From assembly GCA_040766885.1 (NCBI GenBank), contig JAXGPP010000008.1, forward strand, positions 124,001 to 188,000: a stretch of 64,000 nucleotides of DNA, given 5' to 3'. The DNA is from JAXGPP01 sp040766885. Its GTDB lineage: Bacteria; Planctomycetota; Planctomycetia; Pirellulales; Thermoguttaceae. Below the pieces are notes generated by a model that was not told the DNA's origin, searched no databases, and saw nothing but the letters and a program-made list of their open reading frames with translations. Below are positions 32,296-40,771 of the stretch, one piece after another. How positions within the stretch are numbered: the first letter of the stretch is position 1; the number at the start of each line of letters is the position of its first letter. Made by a program: the position numbers and the translations under genes.

Positions 32296-35043
32296 TCAGA
32301 TTTTGGACTGATTGGGTTTGTCGGGATCGAGGCCCAGCGTCTTGATCGCGGCAGCGAGTTTCTGCTTGGGATATTGCCCTTCGGCAGCCAGTTCATCGAG
32401 CGCGGCCAGGGCGATGTTCTCGGCATCGACCTCGAAGAACCGCCGCAGTTCCTTGCGGGCCTCGCTGCGGCCGAAGCCATCGGTGCCCAGCACGCAGTAG
32501 CGGCAGGGGACGTGGCGGGCAATCGACATGGGGACCGAGGTGACGTAGTCGGACGCAGCGACGACCGGACCGGTCTCGCCTTCCAGCGTCGCCGCGACGT
32601 AGGGCACCCGGGGCTTTTCGCCTGGATGGAGCCGGTTCCAGCGGTCCACGTCGCGGGCATCGTCGTAGAGCGCCTTGTAACTGGTAACGCTGTAGACGGT
32701 GCTGGAGACGCCGAACTGCTGGTCGAGCAGGTCCTGCGCCCGCAGCACCTCGCGGAGGATCGACCCGGAACCGAAGAGCTGCACGCGGGGTTTCTTCGCT
32801 CCCAGGTCGCGCTGGGAGAGCCGGTACATGCCGCGGCAGATGGCTTCCGAAACCTTGCCGGCAGGCGTCTCGGTGAGCATCGGCAACAGCGGCATCTCGT
32901 AGTTCTCGTTCATCAGCGTGATGTAGTAGAAGATGTCTTCCTCCTCGTACCACATCCGCCGGATGCCATCGAGGACGATCGCCGCCATCTCGTAGGCGAA
33001 GCACGGGTCGTAGGCCTGAACCCGGGGATAGGCCAGCGCGAACAGGTGGCTGTTGCCGTCCTGGTGCTGCAGTCCCTCGCCGGCGAGCGTGGTCCGTCCG
33101 GCGGTTCCGCCGAGCAGGAAGCCGCGGCAGCGCATGTCGCCGGCGGCCCAGATCAGATCGCCGATCCGCTGGAAGCCGAACATCGAGTAGTAGATGAAGA
33201 ACGGGATCATGTTCACGCCGTGGCTCGAGGGGGAGGTGCCTGCGGCAATGAACGAGGCCATCGAACCGGCCTCGTTGATTCCCTCTTCCAGGATCTGGCC
33301 GTCGCGGGCTTCCTTATAGTAGAGGACGGTCTCCGCATCGACGGGCTCATAGAGCTGGCCGGTATGGGCGTAGATGCCGAAGGTGCGGAACAGGGCTTCC
33401 ATGCCGAACGTGCGGGCCTCGTCGGGCACGATGGGCACCACGTATTTACCCACCGACTTGTCGCGGAGCAGTTTGGCCAAGAGCCGCACGAAGGCCATGG
33501 TCGTTGAAACCTCGCGGCCCTCGCTCCCCTGGAAGAACTCGGTGTAGTCTTCCCACTTCGGTGGCTTGAGCTTCACCGTCGGCTTGCGGCGGCTGGGGAC
33601 GAAGCCGCCCAGCGCCCGCCGGCGCTCGTGCAGATACTGCATCTCGGGGCTGTCATCGGGGGGCCGATAGAACGGCGCGTCGGCGATCTCTTTATCGGAG
33701 ACCGGGATCTCGAAGCGATCGCGGAATTCGCGGAGTTCCTGTTCGTTCAGCTTCTTCTGCTGATGCGTGATGTTGCGCCCCTCGCCCGCCTCGCCCATGC
33801 CGTAGCCTTTGATCGTGTGGGCCAGAATCACGGTGGGCGCACCCTTGTGCTCGACGGCCGCCTTGTAGGCCGCATAGACCTTGAGCGGATCGTGCCCGCC
33901 GCGGCTGAGGCGGCGGATCTGGTCGTCGCTCAGGTGCGACACCAGAGCTTCGAGACGCGGATCAATGCCGAAGAAGTGTTTGCGGATGTAGCTGCCGGGC
34001 GAGACGGTGTATTTCTGATACTGACCGTCGACGATCTCGCCCATCCGCTTGACGAGCAGCCCTTCGTTGTCGTTGGCTAGGATCGGATCCCAGTCCGAGC
34101 CCCAGATCACCTTGATCACGTTCCAGCCCGCACCGCGGAACGCACCCTCGAGCTCTTGGATGATCTTGCCATTGCCGCGGACCGGGCCGTCGAGCCGCTG
34201 CAGGTTGCAGTTGACGACGAAGATCAAGTTGTCGAGCCGCTCGCGGGCGGCGAGCGTGATGGCGCCCAGAGTCTCCGGCTCATCGCATTCGCCGTCGCCG
34301 AGAAACGCCCAGACGCGGGACTCGGCGGCGTCGGGCTTGATGCCGCGGTCGACGAGATAGTGGTTGAACCGCGCCTGGTAGATGGCCATCAGCGGCCCCA
34401 GGCCCATCGAGACGGTGGGGAACTCCCAGAAGTCGGGCATCAGCCAGGGATGGGGGTAGCTGGAGATGCCGCCGCTGGGGGCCAGCTCACGTCGGAAATC
34501 GGCCAACTGCTGCTCGCTGAGCCGGCCGAGGAGGAACGCGCGTGCATAGATGCCGGGCGTGGAATGCCCTTGGAAGAACACCTGGTCGGCAGGCAGCTTG
34601 CTCTGCTTGCCGCGGAAGAAGTGGTTGAAACCGACTTCGTACAGTGTGGCCACCGAGGCATAGGTCGAGATATGGCCGCCGATCCCCGAACTGATGCGGT
34701 TGGCTCGCACCACCATGGCCATGGCGTTCCACCGCAGGATGCTCTTCACACGCCGCTCAATCTCGCGGTCGCCCGGATAGGCCGGCTGGTTCTCGACGCG
34801 AATCGTGTTGACATAAGGCGTCGTGGCCGACGAGGCGTACCGAACGCCTTGGGCAAAGGCCCGCTCCTTGAGCCGTTCGAGCAGAAACACCGCCCGTTCC
34901 GGCCCCGCCGAACGGATGATGTAATCGAGCGCAGCTTTCCACTCCTGCGTCTCTTGTGGATCGGCGTCTCGGGCCAACTGGGGGATCATACCTTCGGGCA
35001 AGGTGCCGTCAGGTCCGCCGGTTTCACGCGCATCTTGTTTCAT
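32296..35043 (-). CDS. aceE: Pyruvate dehydrogenase E1 component, homodimeric type
   Basis: Thiamine diphosphate enzyme that decarboxylates pyruvate and acetylates lipoyl-E2; about 915 aa, the usual length of the AceE type. Core motifs are present: VNTIRVENQPAYPGDREIER, the substrate-channel FNHFFRGK, the TPP fold GDGECDEPETLGAI and LIFVVNCNLQRLDGPV, and GTAGRTTLAGEGLQHQDG in the middle domain. The C-terminal YCVLGTDGFGRSEARKELRR region is complete. Starts at ATG 35043, ATG 35073 and a TTG are possible; I choose 35043 by comparison with E. coli AceE. A consensus promoter lies 70-100 nt upstream. It is the first gene of aceE-aceF-ndh-lpd. Confidence 0.95.
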   Translation of the reverse strand: MKQDARETGGPDGTLPEGMIPQLARDADPQETQEWKAALDYIIRSAGPERAVFLLERLKERAFAQGVRYASSATTPYVNTIRVENQPAYPGDREIERRVKSILRWNAMAMVVRANRISSGIGGHISTYASVATLYEVGFNHFFRGKQSKLPADQVFFQGHSTPGIYARAFLLGRLSEQQLADFRRELAPSGGISSYPHPWLMPDFWEFPTVSMGLGPLMAIYQARFNHYLVDRGIKPDAAESRVWAFLGDGECDEPETLGAITLAARERLDNLIFVVNCNLQRLDGPVRGNGKIIQELEGAFRGAGWNVIKVIWGSDWDPILANDNEGLLVKRMGEIVDGQYQKYTVSPGSYIRKHFFGIDPRLEALVSHLSDDQIRRLSRGGHDPLKVYAAYKAAVEHKGAPTVILAHTIKGYGMGEAGEGRNITHQQKKLNEQELREFRDRFEIPVSDKEIADAPFYRPPDDSPEMQYLHERRRALGGFVPSRRKPTVKLKPPKWEDYTEFFQGSEGREVSTTMAFVRLLAKLLRDKSVGKYVVPIVPDEARTFGMEALFRTFGIYAHTGQLYEPVDAETVLYYKEARDGQILEEGINEAGSMASFIAAGTSPSSHGVNMIPFFIYYSMFGFQRIGDLIWAAGDMRCRGFLLGGTAGRTTLAGEGLQHQDGNSHLFALAYPRVQAYDPCFAYEMAAIVLDGIRRMWYEEEDIFYYITLMNENYEMPLLPMLTETPAGKVSEAICRGMYRLSQRDLGAKKPRVQLFGSGSILREVLRAQDLLDQQFGVSSTVYSVTSYKALYDDARDVDRWNRLHPGEKPRVPYVAATLEGETGPVVAASDYVTSVPMSIARHVPCRYCVLGTDGFGRSEARKELRRFFEVDAENIALAALDELAAEGQYPKQKLAAAIKTLGLDPDKPNQSKI

Positions 35044-35116
35044 GCTCAGTTCCGTACCGCTCCTCGCCGGCATCAATGCTGCTATACATCAGCGTCATGC
35101 GTAAGAAAGTATGGGC

Positions 35117-35145
35117 ATCATACGGAGCAGAATGGGGGAGGTCAA
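35117..35145 (-). promoter_or_regulatory. Sigma70 promoter for aceE
   Basis: On the minus strand TTGACC (35140-35145) and TATGAT (35117-35122) are separated by exactly 17 bp. Transcription would start near 35110, giving a leader of about 67 nt before aceE. Confidence 0.7.
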
Positions 35146-35353
35146 ACCTCCGCTCGGAGGGAGGAACGCTGGAGCCACAGGGGGGTTGAAGCCGGATGCG
35201 GCGCAAGAATCGGGGTGAATGCGGCGTCTGGCCGGCTGCGGATCGCCCGTCGGCGGCTTTGGCGGAATCGAACGCGGAGGCGGACACGCTGTCGAACGAG
35301 GCCGCGAAATCCGAGTATATAGCCGGAGCACTTCCGCGCAACAGAAAGCCGAA

Positions 35354-36202
35354 TCAGCGTCGACTCTCGGATGGTGGCGTCGCCAGGGCACGCAGCCGGG
35401 CCTGGATCTGCTCCGAAAGAGGCCCGAGGGCATTCTTCGCGGCCGTTTGGTAGTAGAGCCGGGCAGTGGCCGGCTTGCCCTCGCGCTCGGCAGCCAATCC
35501 GCGGTCGAACAGGCGTTGAGATTCCTTCTCGGCAGCGGCCTGATCCCGCTCGTGCAGTCGCCGTGCGTCGGCCACGCTCATTGCCGGCCGAGCGGCCGAG
35601 CTGAGCTGGTCGACCGTGGCGGGCACTTCGACCCGGCCGTCTTTCTTGGGAGGCGCGGCTTGCTCTGGACGCTCGGCAGCCGCAAGGGGCGGCTCGTTTT
35701 GCATCCGCCAGAGGGCCTGGTTGAGCGGACTGACGGGCGGAAGCGAATACATCGGCATCCGCGGGGTGAGCGCGCCGAACGCCGGGAACCCGCCGGTAAC
35801 CGGTATGTAGCTGATCACAAACGGGCTGAGGGACGTATCGGCAAAGAAACCGGGCACCCCATTGGAGAGCGTCAGCATCGGCGTCTGGCTGACCATGCTC
35901 GATCGGGAACCTTGCGCCCAGCCGAAATTGAAGAACCCGCTCGTGTCGCCGCCGCGGAATGTCCAGCCCAGGTTGGCGCCGGCATTCGGGTCAAAACCGC
36001 CTATTCCGGGTGAGACCAACGGGCTGCCGCCAAACGTGAAGAACCAGTTGTCGCCGCGCACTCCCCACTGAGTGCCCATGCTCTCAAAGTAGCTGTCGCC
36101 CACCGTGCGCTGCGGGACGCCGATGGTGACCTGCTGGGCGTGGGCCGCCGACAGCACGAGCATGAGATGCACAACACTCAGTAACGGCCTCAATCCGGAC
36201 AT
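35354..36202 (-). CDS. Secreted protein of unknown function
   Basis: A 282-aa exported protein. The signal peptide covers about 22 residues (LRPLLSVVHLMLVLSAAHAQQ). The first half is Gly/Phe/Pro-rich with regular aromatic spacing (WFFTFGGSPLVSPGIGG and FRGGDTSGFFNFGWAQGS). The second half has a charged linker (AAAERPEQAAPPKKDGRVEV) and ends in a helical region resembling one TPR-like pair (RLFDRGLAAEREGKPATARL). The start has GGAGG/GGAG within 12 nt upstream. Planctomycete-type proteins of this kind are unnamed; I cannot give a function. Its neighbours are aceE downstream and the divergent SHD1 gene. Confidence 0.7.
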   Translation of the reverse strand: MSGLRPLLSVVHLMLVLSAAHAQQVTIGVPQRTVGDSYFESMGTQWGVRGDNWFFTFGGSPLVSPGIGGFDPNAGANLGWTFRGGDTSGFFNFGWAQGSRSSMVSQTPMLTLSNGVPGFFADTSLSPFVISYIPVTGGFPAFGALTPRMPMYSLPPVSPLNQALWRMQNEPPLAAAERPEQAAPPKKDGRVEVPATVDQLSSAARPAMSVADARRLHERDQAAAEKESQRLFDRGLAAEREGKPATARLYYQTAAKNALGPLSEQIQARLRALATPPSESRR

Positions 36203-36332
36203 GGCCGACTCCTTCCTCCCTCCAGCATTCTACCGAAGGCAATTGAAAAGTAGAAATGACTGGTAGAAAATGGCCGTTGCGTGCCGCGGCGCAGACGCCA
36301 ACGCGTGGTACTTGCACGGCAAAGCAAAGTGA

Positions 36333-37292
36333 ATGGGCAGGACGATGATCGCGACCAATCGCATTTCCTGGGTGCTGGCAGCCAGCCTGGCGCTGACACT
36401 ATCTGCCGGCCGGGGCTTTGGACAGGAGCCGGCATCGCCTCCCGCACCGGTGGCCGGCGATCATGCCGAGGCGATGTGGGAGGGTGAATGGCAGCTCGTC
36501 CAGGTCGTGAGCGTTGACGAGGTGGGATTCTTCAAAGTGCGACTTCTCCACGCGCCAGTGCTGACGGTCGTCTCGCTCCCGGCCGACGAGGTCCGCCCGC
36601 TCATGGCAATGCGAACGTGGTCCGATAGCAGTGGGAAGTTCACGATCGAGGCGGCGCTGGTCGAAGTCCACGAGGGGCAGGCGAGCCTTCGCCGTTCGGA
36701 CGACCAGACGATCAGGATACCGCTGGCGCGGCTCAGCGCGGCGGACCAGGAGCTACTGAAGCTTGCGGCGCCCGAGGCAGCGATCCCGGACGGGGACAAT
36801 GAACCGGCGGAGGGCTGGCGCGAGTACAAGCCGCCGGAAGGAAGCTATCAAATTGAAATGCCGGGCAAGGTCACTGCAAGCGTCGTGGATCTCACGCTGC
36901 CGTTTGGCGTGGCACGAACCTATACGGCGGCCAGCGATCTGGGGGCGAGGCTCGGCATGGTGACTTACGTCGATTTGCCGGAGATGCCGAAGGGGCGAAC
37001 TCCGCTGCAGTTCTTCGAGGCCTACGTCGTCTCGAACACCAAGGAAATGCAGAAGAAGCATAATTCCCAGGTCATTCACGAGACGCGCATGACGTTCAAA
37101 GGCCGGCAGGGACGGCAGGTCGAGATGCGGGAGCAGCGCGAGGCCGCCATTTATATTCATACCACGCGGTTCTATCTGATCGACGGCGATATCTACCGAC
37201 TCCAGTGGTCCCAGCAACAGGGGCTTGACGCGGCCGACCGCAAGCGGTTCTTCGATTCGTTCGACCTGGTGAGCAAGCGGAGCCGGAAATGA
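36333..37292 (+). CDS. Secreted SHD1-domain protein
   Basis: A 319-aa exported protein. The N-terminus holds a signal peptide (about residues 5-28, WVLAASLALTLSAGRGFGQ). An SHD1-like segment follows at residues 90-150 (TWSDSSGKFTIEAALVEVHE and LRRSDDQTIRIPLARLSAAD), a small beta domain that is common in planctomycete secreted proteins and may bind peptide or glycan. The C-terminal 150 residues (PPEGSYQIEMPGKVTAS onwards) resemble a beta-rich domain of unknown role. Start codons at 36333 and 36345 are both possible. It is divergent from the neighbouring secreted protein and convergent with the following gene. Confidence 0.75.
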   Translation: MGRTMIATNRISWVLAASLALTLSAGRGFGQEPASPPAPVAGDHAEAMWEGEWQLVQVVSVDEVGFFKVRLLHAPVLTVVSLPADEVRPLMAMRTWSDSSGKFTIEAALVEVHEGQASLRRSDDQTIRIPLARLSAADQELLKLAAPEAAIPDGDNEPAEGWREYKPPEGSYQIEMPGKVTASVVDLTLPFGVARTYTAASDLGARLGMVTYVDLPEMPKGRTPLQFFEAYVVSNTKEMQKKHNSQVIHETRMTFKGRQGRQVEMREQREAAIYIHTTRFYLIDGDIYRLQWSQQQGLDAADRKRFFDSFDLVSKRSRK

Positions 37293-37299
37293 CGAGGCT

Positions 37300-37914
37300 T
37301 CACGCGGTGTAGAACCACAGATCGAGGCCGCGGTCGGCGATGGTTCTGAGCCAGCGGTGGAATTCGTCGACGAAGCCGTCGAGAAACTGTTCGCTGCCGA
37401 CCGACTCGTCGGCCCGCGTGAGCTTCTCCAGCTCAGTTGCCAGCAGGCGCACCTCCTCCAGCGTGAGATAGCCGTAGTAGCTCCACCCGGTTTCGATCCG
37501 ATGGCCGAACAGCGGGCGGCCCGTTGTGAAGTATCCGACCAGCGCTCGCGCCTCCGGTGAAAGATCGTCGCCGCACTCGGCGAGGAAGTCTTCGAAGACA
37601 AACATCTTCCACTGGTTGGAATCGGTAGGCAGGTGCTCCTGCTGGTAGCGGCTCAGCGCGATGGCGAGGTCGACGTAGGCCTGGCCCTCGACCTCGAGTT
37701 CGCGAAAGGGGACCACCTGATTCACCGCGCGCTGGGCCGCCGTCTCGAAAGTCCGCTGATACTCGGCTACCGCCTGCGGCCCCTCATCGGCCACGGCTTC
37801 GAGCGACTGGGCAAGCCGCTCATCGAGATACGCGAGCACCGCGCGATTGTGGCTGCTGAAATGTGATTGCATCTTCGCCAGACTGAAACCGCTGACTTCC
37901 GGCCGGAGCGACAT
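37300..37914 (-). CDS. Protein of unknown function
   Basis: A 204-aa soluble, largely helical protein without signal peptide. It begins MSLRPEVSGFSLAKMQSHF, with charged helices (QSLEAVADEGPQAVAEYQRT), a conserved-looking aromatic stretch (GHRIETGWSYYGYLTLEEV) and a C-terminal DLWFYTA. I recall bacterial proteins of unknown function with similar length and the GWSYYGYL/DLWFYT ends, but no function is known to me. The ATG at 37914 has AAGGA 7 nt upstream and is preferred over one 17 codons upstream. It is isolated, convergent with the SHD1 gene. Confidence 0.65.
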   Translation of the reverse strand: MSLRPEVSGFSLAKMQSHFSSHNRAVLAYLDERLAQSLEAVADEGPQAVAEYQRTFETAAQRAVNQVVPFRELEVEGQAYVDLAIALSRYQQEHLPTDSNQWKMFVFEDFLAECGDDLSPEARALVGYFTTGRPLFGHRIETGWSYYGYLTLEEVRLLATELEKLTRADESVGSEQFLDGFVDEFHRWLRTIADRGLDLWFYTA

Positions 37915-38234
37915 GGCGAATCCTTTGCGGTTTGTCGGACGCGACGGGCCGCCTCGAAGCGGCACCGCGGAAACAGGGCAAAACCCCCGATCTCAACGAG
38001 CCACTCCATTCTACCGCCGCAGCCGGTCAAGCAAAAGCCGGGCCAGTTCGGGCCTACCGGCGCGACATTACGGCGGCTTTATGCGACAACGTGGCAGAGG
38101 GCTACCGGCGGAAAGGGCGGTGAATATCGGCCGACTCACGGCGTTCTCAGCGTCTTTGCCATCCGGCATGTCATTTGCTGCCGGGGCTCCGTCAGCAGAC
38201 TTCTGTGTGTGGCTTGGGCGGAGGTTTGGGAAGC
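37915..38234. other. Intergenic region of about 320 nt
   Basis: No gene or RNA is recognised here. It separates the minus-strand gene ending at 37914 from the 33-aa frame and DUF202 on the plus strand, so promoters for both should lie here, but no clear -35/-10 pair was found. Confidence 0.3.
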
Positions 38235-38336
38235 ATGTACAACCCCCTGGCGATGATGCCTTCACTTCCAGTCGCCGCCGGGGTCGCCATTCTCTTGACC
38301 CTGGTCCTCATCGCGCTGGAATTGGGGAGCGGATAG
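38235..38336 (+). CDS. Putative 33-aa single-span membrane microprotein
   Basis: A short frame coding 33 residues, MYNPLAMMPSLPVAAGVAIL and then LTLVLIALELGSG. It contains one strongly hydrophobic span of about 20 residues. A perfect GGAGG lies 10 nt upstream of the ATG (38220-38224). It precedes the DUF202 gene by 118 nt on the same strand, so it may be a partner small membrane protein. Support is from initiation signal and composition only; no homologue could be checked. Confidence 0.45.
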   Translation: MYNPLAMMPSLPVAAGVAILLTLVLIALELGSG

Positions 38337-38454
38337 CAGTCCCGGCGTCGGTTGGCCCAACCACTGCGACTCAGTAGAATCGTTTCAGCCGTTTAACGAA
38401 GCAGCAGGACGGCTACGGATACTTCAAGCCCTGAGGCGCGAGGAACAACCAGTC

Positions 38455-38871
38455 GTGGAAAGCCAACCTCCGGCCGCTACCGGCGCGGGACAAGGCGCCG
38501 GGCTGCCGCCCGACGATCCGCGGATCACCTGGGCCGCCGAGCGGACGCTGCTGGCCTGGGTGCGGACGAGCATCGCCATCATGGGTTTCGGGTTCATCGT
38601 CGCCCGCTTCGGGCTCTTCCTGCGCGAGATTGAAGCGAGCCATGAGCCAGACTACAGCGTCCACTCGATCGGTTGGTCGCTCTGGATCGGCCTGGCGTTG
38701 ATCGCCTTGGCCACGTTGATCAGCCTGCTGGCGCCACTTGAATACCGCTACGCCCTGGTGAGCCCTCGCCGGGCTGGATCGCACCGGCCGTCGCTGGCCG
38801 TGGCCGTTTCGTTCGCCATGGCGGGAATCGGCGTCGCGATGGCCGTCTACCTGATGTTCGTCGGCCGCTGA
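38455..38871 (+). CDS. DUF202 (YidH-like) membrane protein
   Basis: A 138-aa inner-membrane protein with three predicted helices: WAAERTLLAWVRTSIAIMGF (containing the family signature AAERTxLAWxRT), GWSLWIGLALIALATLISLL and VAVSFAMAGIGVAMAVYLMF. DUF202/YidH family proteins are widespread and their role is not settled. The start is a GTG with GAGGA 10 nt upstream; no ATG is near. It is convergent with the following membrane protein, the stops being 17 nt apart, and follows a possible 33-aa membrane peptide. Confidence 0.88.
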   Translation: MESQPPAATGAGQGAGLPPDDPRITWAAERTLLAWVRTSIAIMGFGFIVARFGLFLREIEASHEPDYSVHSIGWSLWIGLALIALATLISLLAPLEYRYALVSPRRAGSHRPSLAVAVSFAMAGIGVAMAVYLMFVGR

Positions 38872-38888
38872 AACGCGAGTCGCGAGCG

Positions 38889-40529
38889 TCAACTGGCGCG
38901 AAGCCCGTCGATGCGGCGGCAGAGGTCTTCGGCCGTCCGCCGGCGAACGGCGTTGGTCGTGGGCGTCCAACGGGTCGCATCGGCCGACAGGAGCAGTTCG
39001 CGCTGGCCCGTGTCGAGCCGGACCAGGAGCCGAACCATCCAAAGTTGCTTGGTGTGTTGCGGATCGATCGGATGGAAGAAACATTCTGCTTCGCAACCGG
39101 CGATGGCGCCGGCGGGGATGCGATAGCGGTCGGCGTCTCCCTCCATCAAGAGCTGCCGCGCTCGCTCGTTAACCTTAAGCAGCAGCAGGTCCGACGACAT
39201 GGTGAGTTGCACCTTGGCGAAACTCTCGCGAGGAATGAGCGAGACGTAAATCGCTTCCGGGTCGCGGGCGGCGACCAGCGGATCGGGCCGCTCGGCAACT
39301 GCCTGGCGCAGCCGCCGCTCGATCCAGCGGTTCTCGGGGACGCACATGCAAAATAGCCCCGTGTAAGAGCCCCACAGGAAGCTTGCTGCGCCCAGTGCGG
39401 CGATGAACCATCCCACGGGCATCGCTTTCTCGGCCGCCAGCCACACTCCGCCAGCCATGAGCGCCATTCCTCCGGCGAAATAGACCAGCGTGACGAGCGC
39501 CACCAGATTGACCCACACCGCATACCATCGAGTGCGCACCCGCTGGCGGAACGGCTCGGGCACGGGCATGATCTGCGCCACCTCGCCACTCGGCGGGCCG
39601 GCGCTCGGAGCCACGGGGACTACAGCCGGCAAATCGCGAAGCTCGACGTGCCGCTGGGCCAGGAGCTGAGTCAGCTTGGGCAGCAGCGGCCGCAATGCGA
39701 GCACCTCCGCCGGCCTGAGCTCCACTTGCCGCAGCAGAATGCGTCGCATGTTGCGGTGCAGGTGCCACGGTCGCGTCGAGACGGGCGATTCGAGCGAAAC
39801 GTACACGGGGTGGTTCAGCGGGGACTGGCCACTCGGCAACGTATGCTCGACGATCAACCGGCACGCGCCCTGCGGATCGCTCACCGGTCTCTGGGCGGCG
39901 GCAAACTCCACCAGGCGCCCTGAGTGGAGCGCATCGGCAAATTCGGCACCGGCGCCGGCCGGTACCAGCGCGATCTCACGCCGCATCCACCGCTTCAATT
40001 CCTGACAGTAGGCCCGCCGCGCCCTCGTCCAGGCCAGCCAGGCCGATGCGCCGATCACCATTCCGAGTTCCCAGATGAACGCGAACCAGTTCAACGGGGC
40101 GAAAGGCTTCTCCCCTTTGGGGTCGGCCGGCTTGCCCACATCCTCGGTCACGTCGGTCTGCATGCGGAAGGCGATGTAATGGGGAAGCACATCAGGCCGC
40201 AGAGCCAACTGTGGAGGCAGCATATCGAGCAGGCAGAGCTCATAGTGACCCAGGTAGCCGATGGCGCCGGCGATAAACCCTACGCCAACGGCCAACCAGC
40301 GGTTGCGGCAATGTGCCCAACCCACGGCCGCATAGAGCACGCCGCCCAGGGCCAGCCCGCCCACGCCCGGCACCAGGATGACGAAATACCATCCGCTCAC
40401 GAAAGCCGTTCTCAGGCACCAGGCCAGTGCGACCGCCGCGATGAGAGGCAGGAAGACGAGCACCGGCACCCGTAGCCAGGCAATTCCCAGTCCGGGTTCA
40501 TAATGCGATCGCTCTTCAAGAGAGGTCAT
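38889..40529 (-). CDS. Multi-span membrane protein of unknown function
   Basis: A 546-aa integral membrane protein. Hydrophobic segments lie at about residues 20-120 (four helices, e.g. VPVLVFLPLIAAVALAWCL and WYFVILVPGVGGLALGGVLY), one at 145-170 (WFAFIWELGMVIGASAWLAW) and two at 345-400 (WVNLVALVTLVYFAGGMALM and VGWFIAALGAASFLWGSY). A soluble loop with DLPAVVPVAPSAG and a C-terminal soluble part with DADRYRIPAGAIAGCEAECF and VRLDTGQRELLLSADAT follow. I do not recognise a family. GAGG lies 8 nt upstream of the ATG. It is convergent with DUF202. Confidence 0.75.
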   Translation of the reverse strand: MTSLEERSHYEPGLGIAWLRVPVLVFLPLIAAVALAWCLRTAFVSGWYFVILVPGVGGLALGGVLYAAVGWAHCRNRWLAVGVGFIAGAIGYLGHYELCLLDMLPPQLALRPDVLPHYIAFRMQTDVTEDVGKPADPKGEKPFAPLNWFAFIWELGMVIGASAWLAWTRARRAYCQELKRWMRREIALVPAGAGAEFADALHSGRLVEFAAAQRPVSDPQGACRLIVEHTLPSGQSPLNHPVYVSLESPVSTRPWHLHRNMRRILLRQVELRPAEVLALRPLLPKLTQLLAQRHVELRDLPAVVPVAPSAGPPSGEVAQIMPVPEPFRQRVRTRWYAVWVNLVALVTLVYFAGGMALMAGGVWLAAEKAMPVGWFIAALGAASFLWGSYTGLFCMCVPENRWIERRLRQAVAERPDPLVAARDPEAIYVSLIPRESFAKVQLTMSSDLLLLKVNERARQLLMEGDADRYRIPAGAIAGCEAECFFHPIDPQHTKQLWMVRLLVRLDTGQRELLLSADATRWTPTTNAVRRRTAEDLCRRIDGLRAS

Positions 40530-40693
40530 CGAACCGGCCCTCGGCGAGAAGAGTATGGAAATGCAAACGGCCGTGCGGTGGGCACGCGACGTCCACCGTG
40601 CACCGATTGCCGCCGCCGATTCTATTGAACGTCAGGTTGAGAGTGCAACGAGGGCGACCAACGGGAGCCCGGCTTCGGGGAAAAACCGCTGAA

Positions 40694-40727
40694 GGTGTTG
40701 CGTTATCAACATGAATACCAATAAACC
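40694..40727. repeat. Dispersed intergenic motif, copy 2
   Basis: GGTGTTGCGTTATCAACATG, then AATACCAATAAACC. It is the near-identical, oppositely oriented partner of 29349-29384. It lies 45 nt beyond the stop codon of the HzsA-related gene, in the space to the next minus-strand gene. Confidence 0.55.
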
Positions 40728-40771
40728 TCGGGGGCCTGGAGGGGCAAGCGGGACCCTTCGGGGGATTCGCG

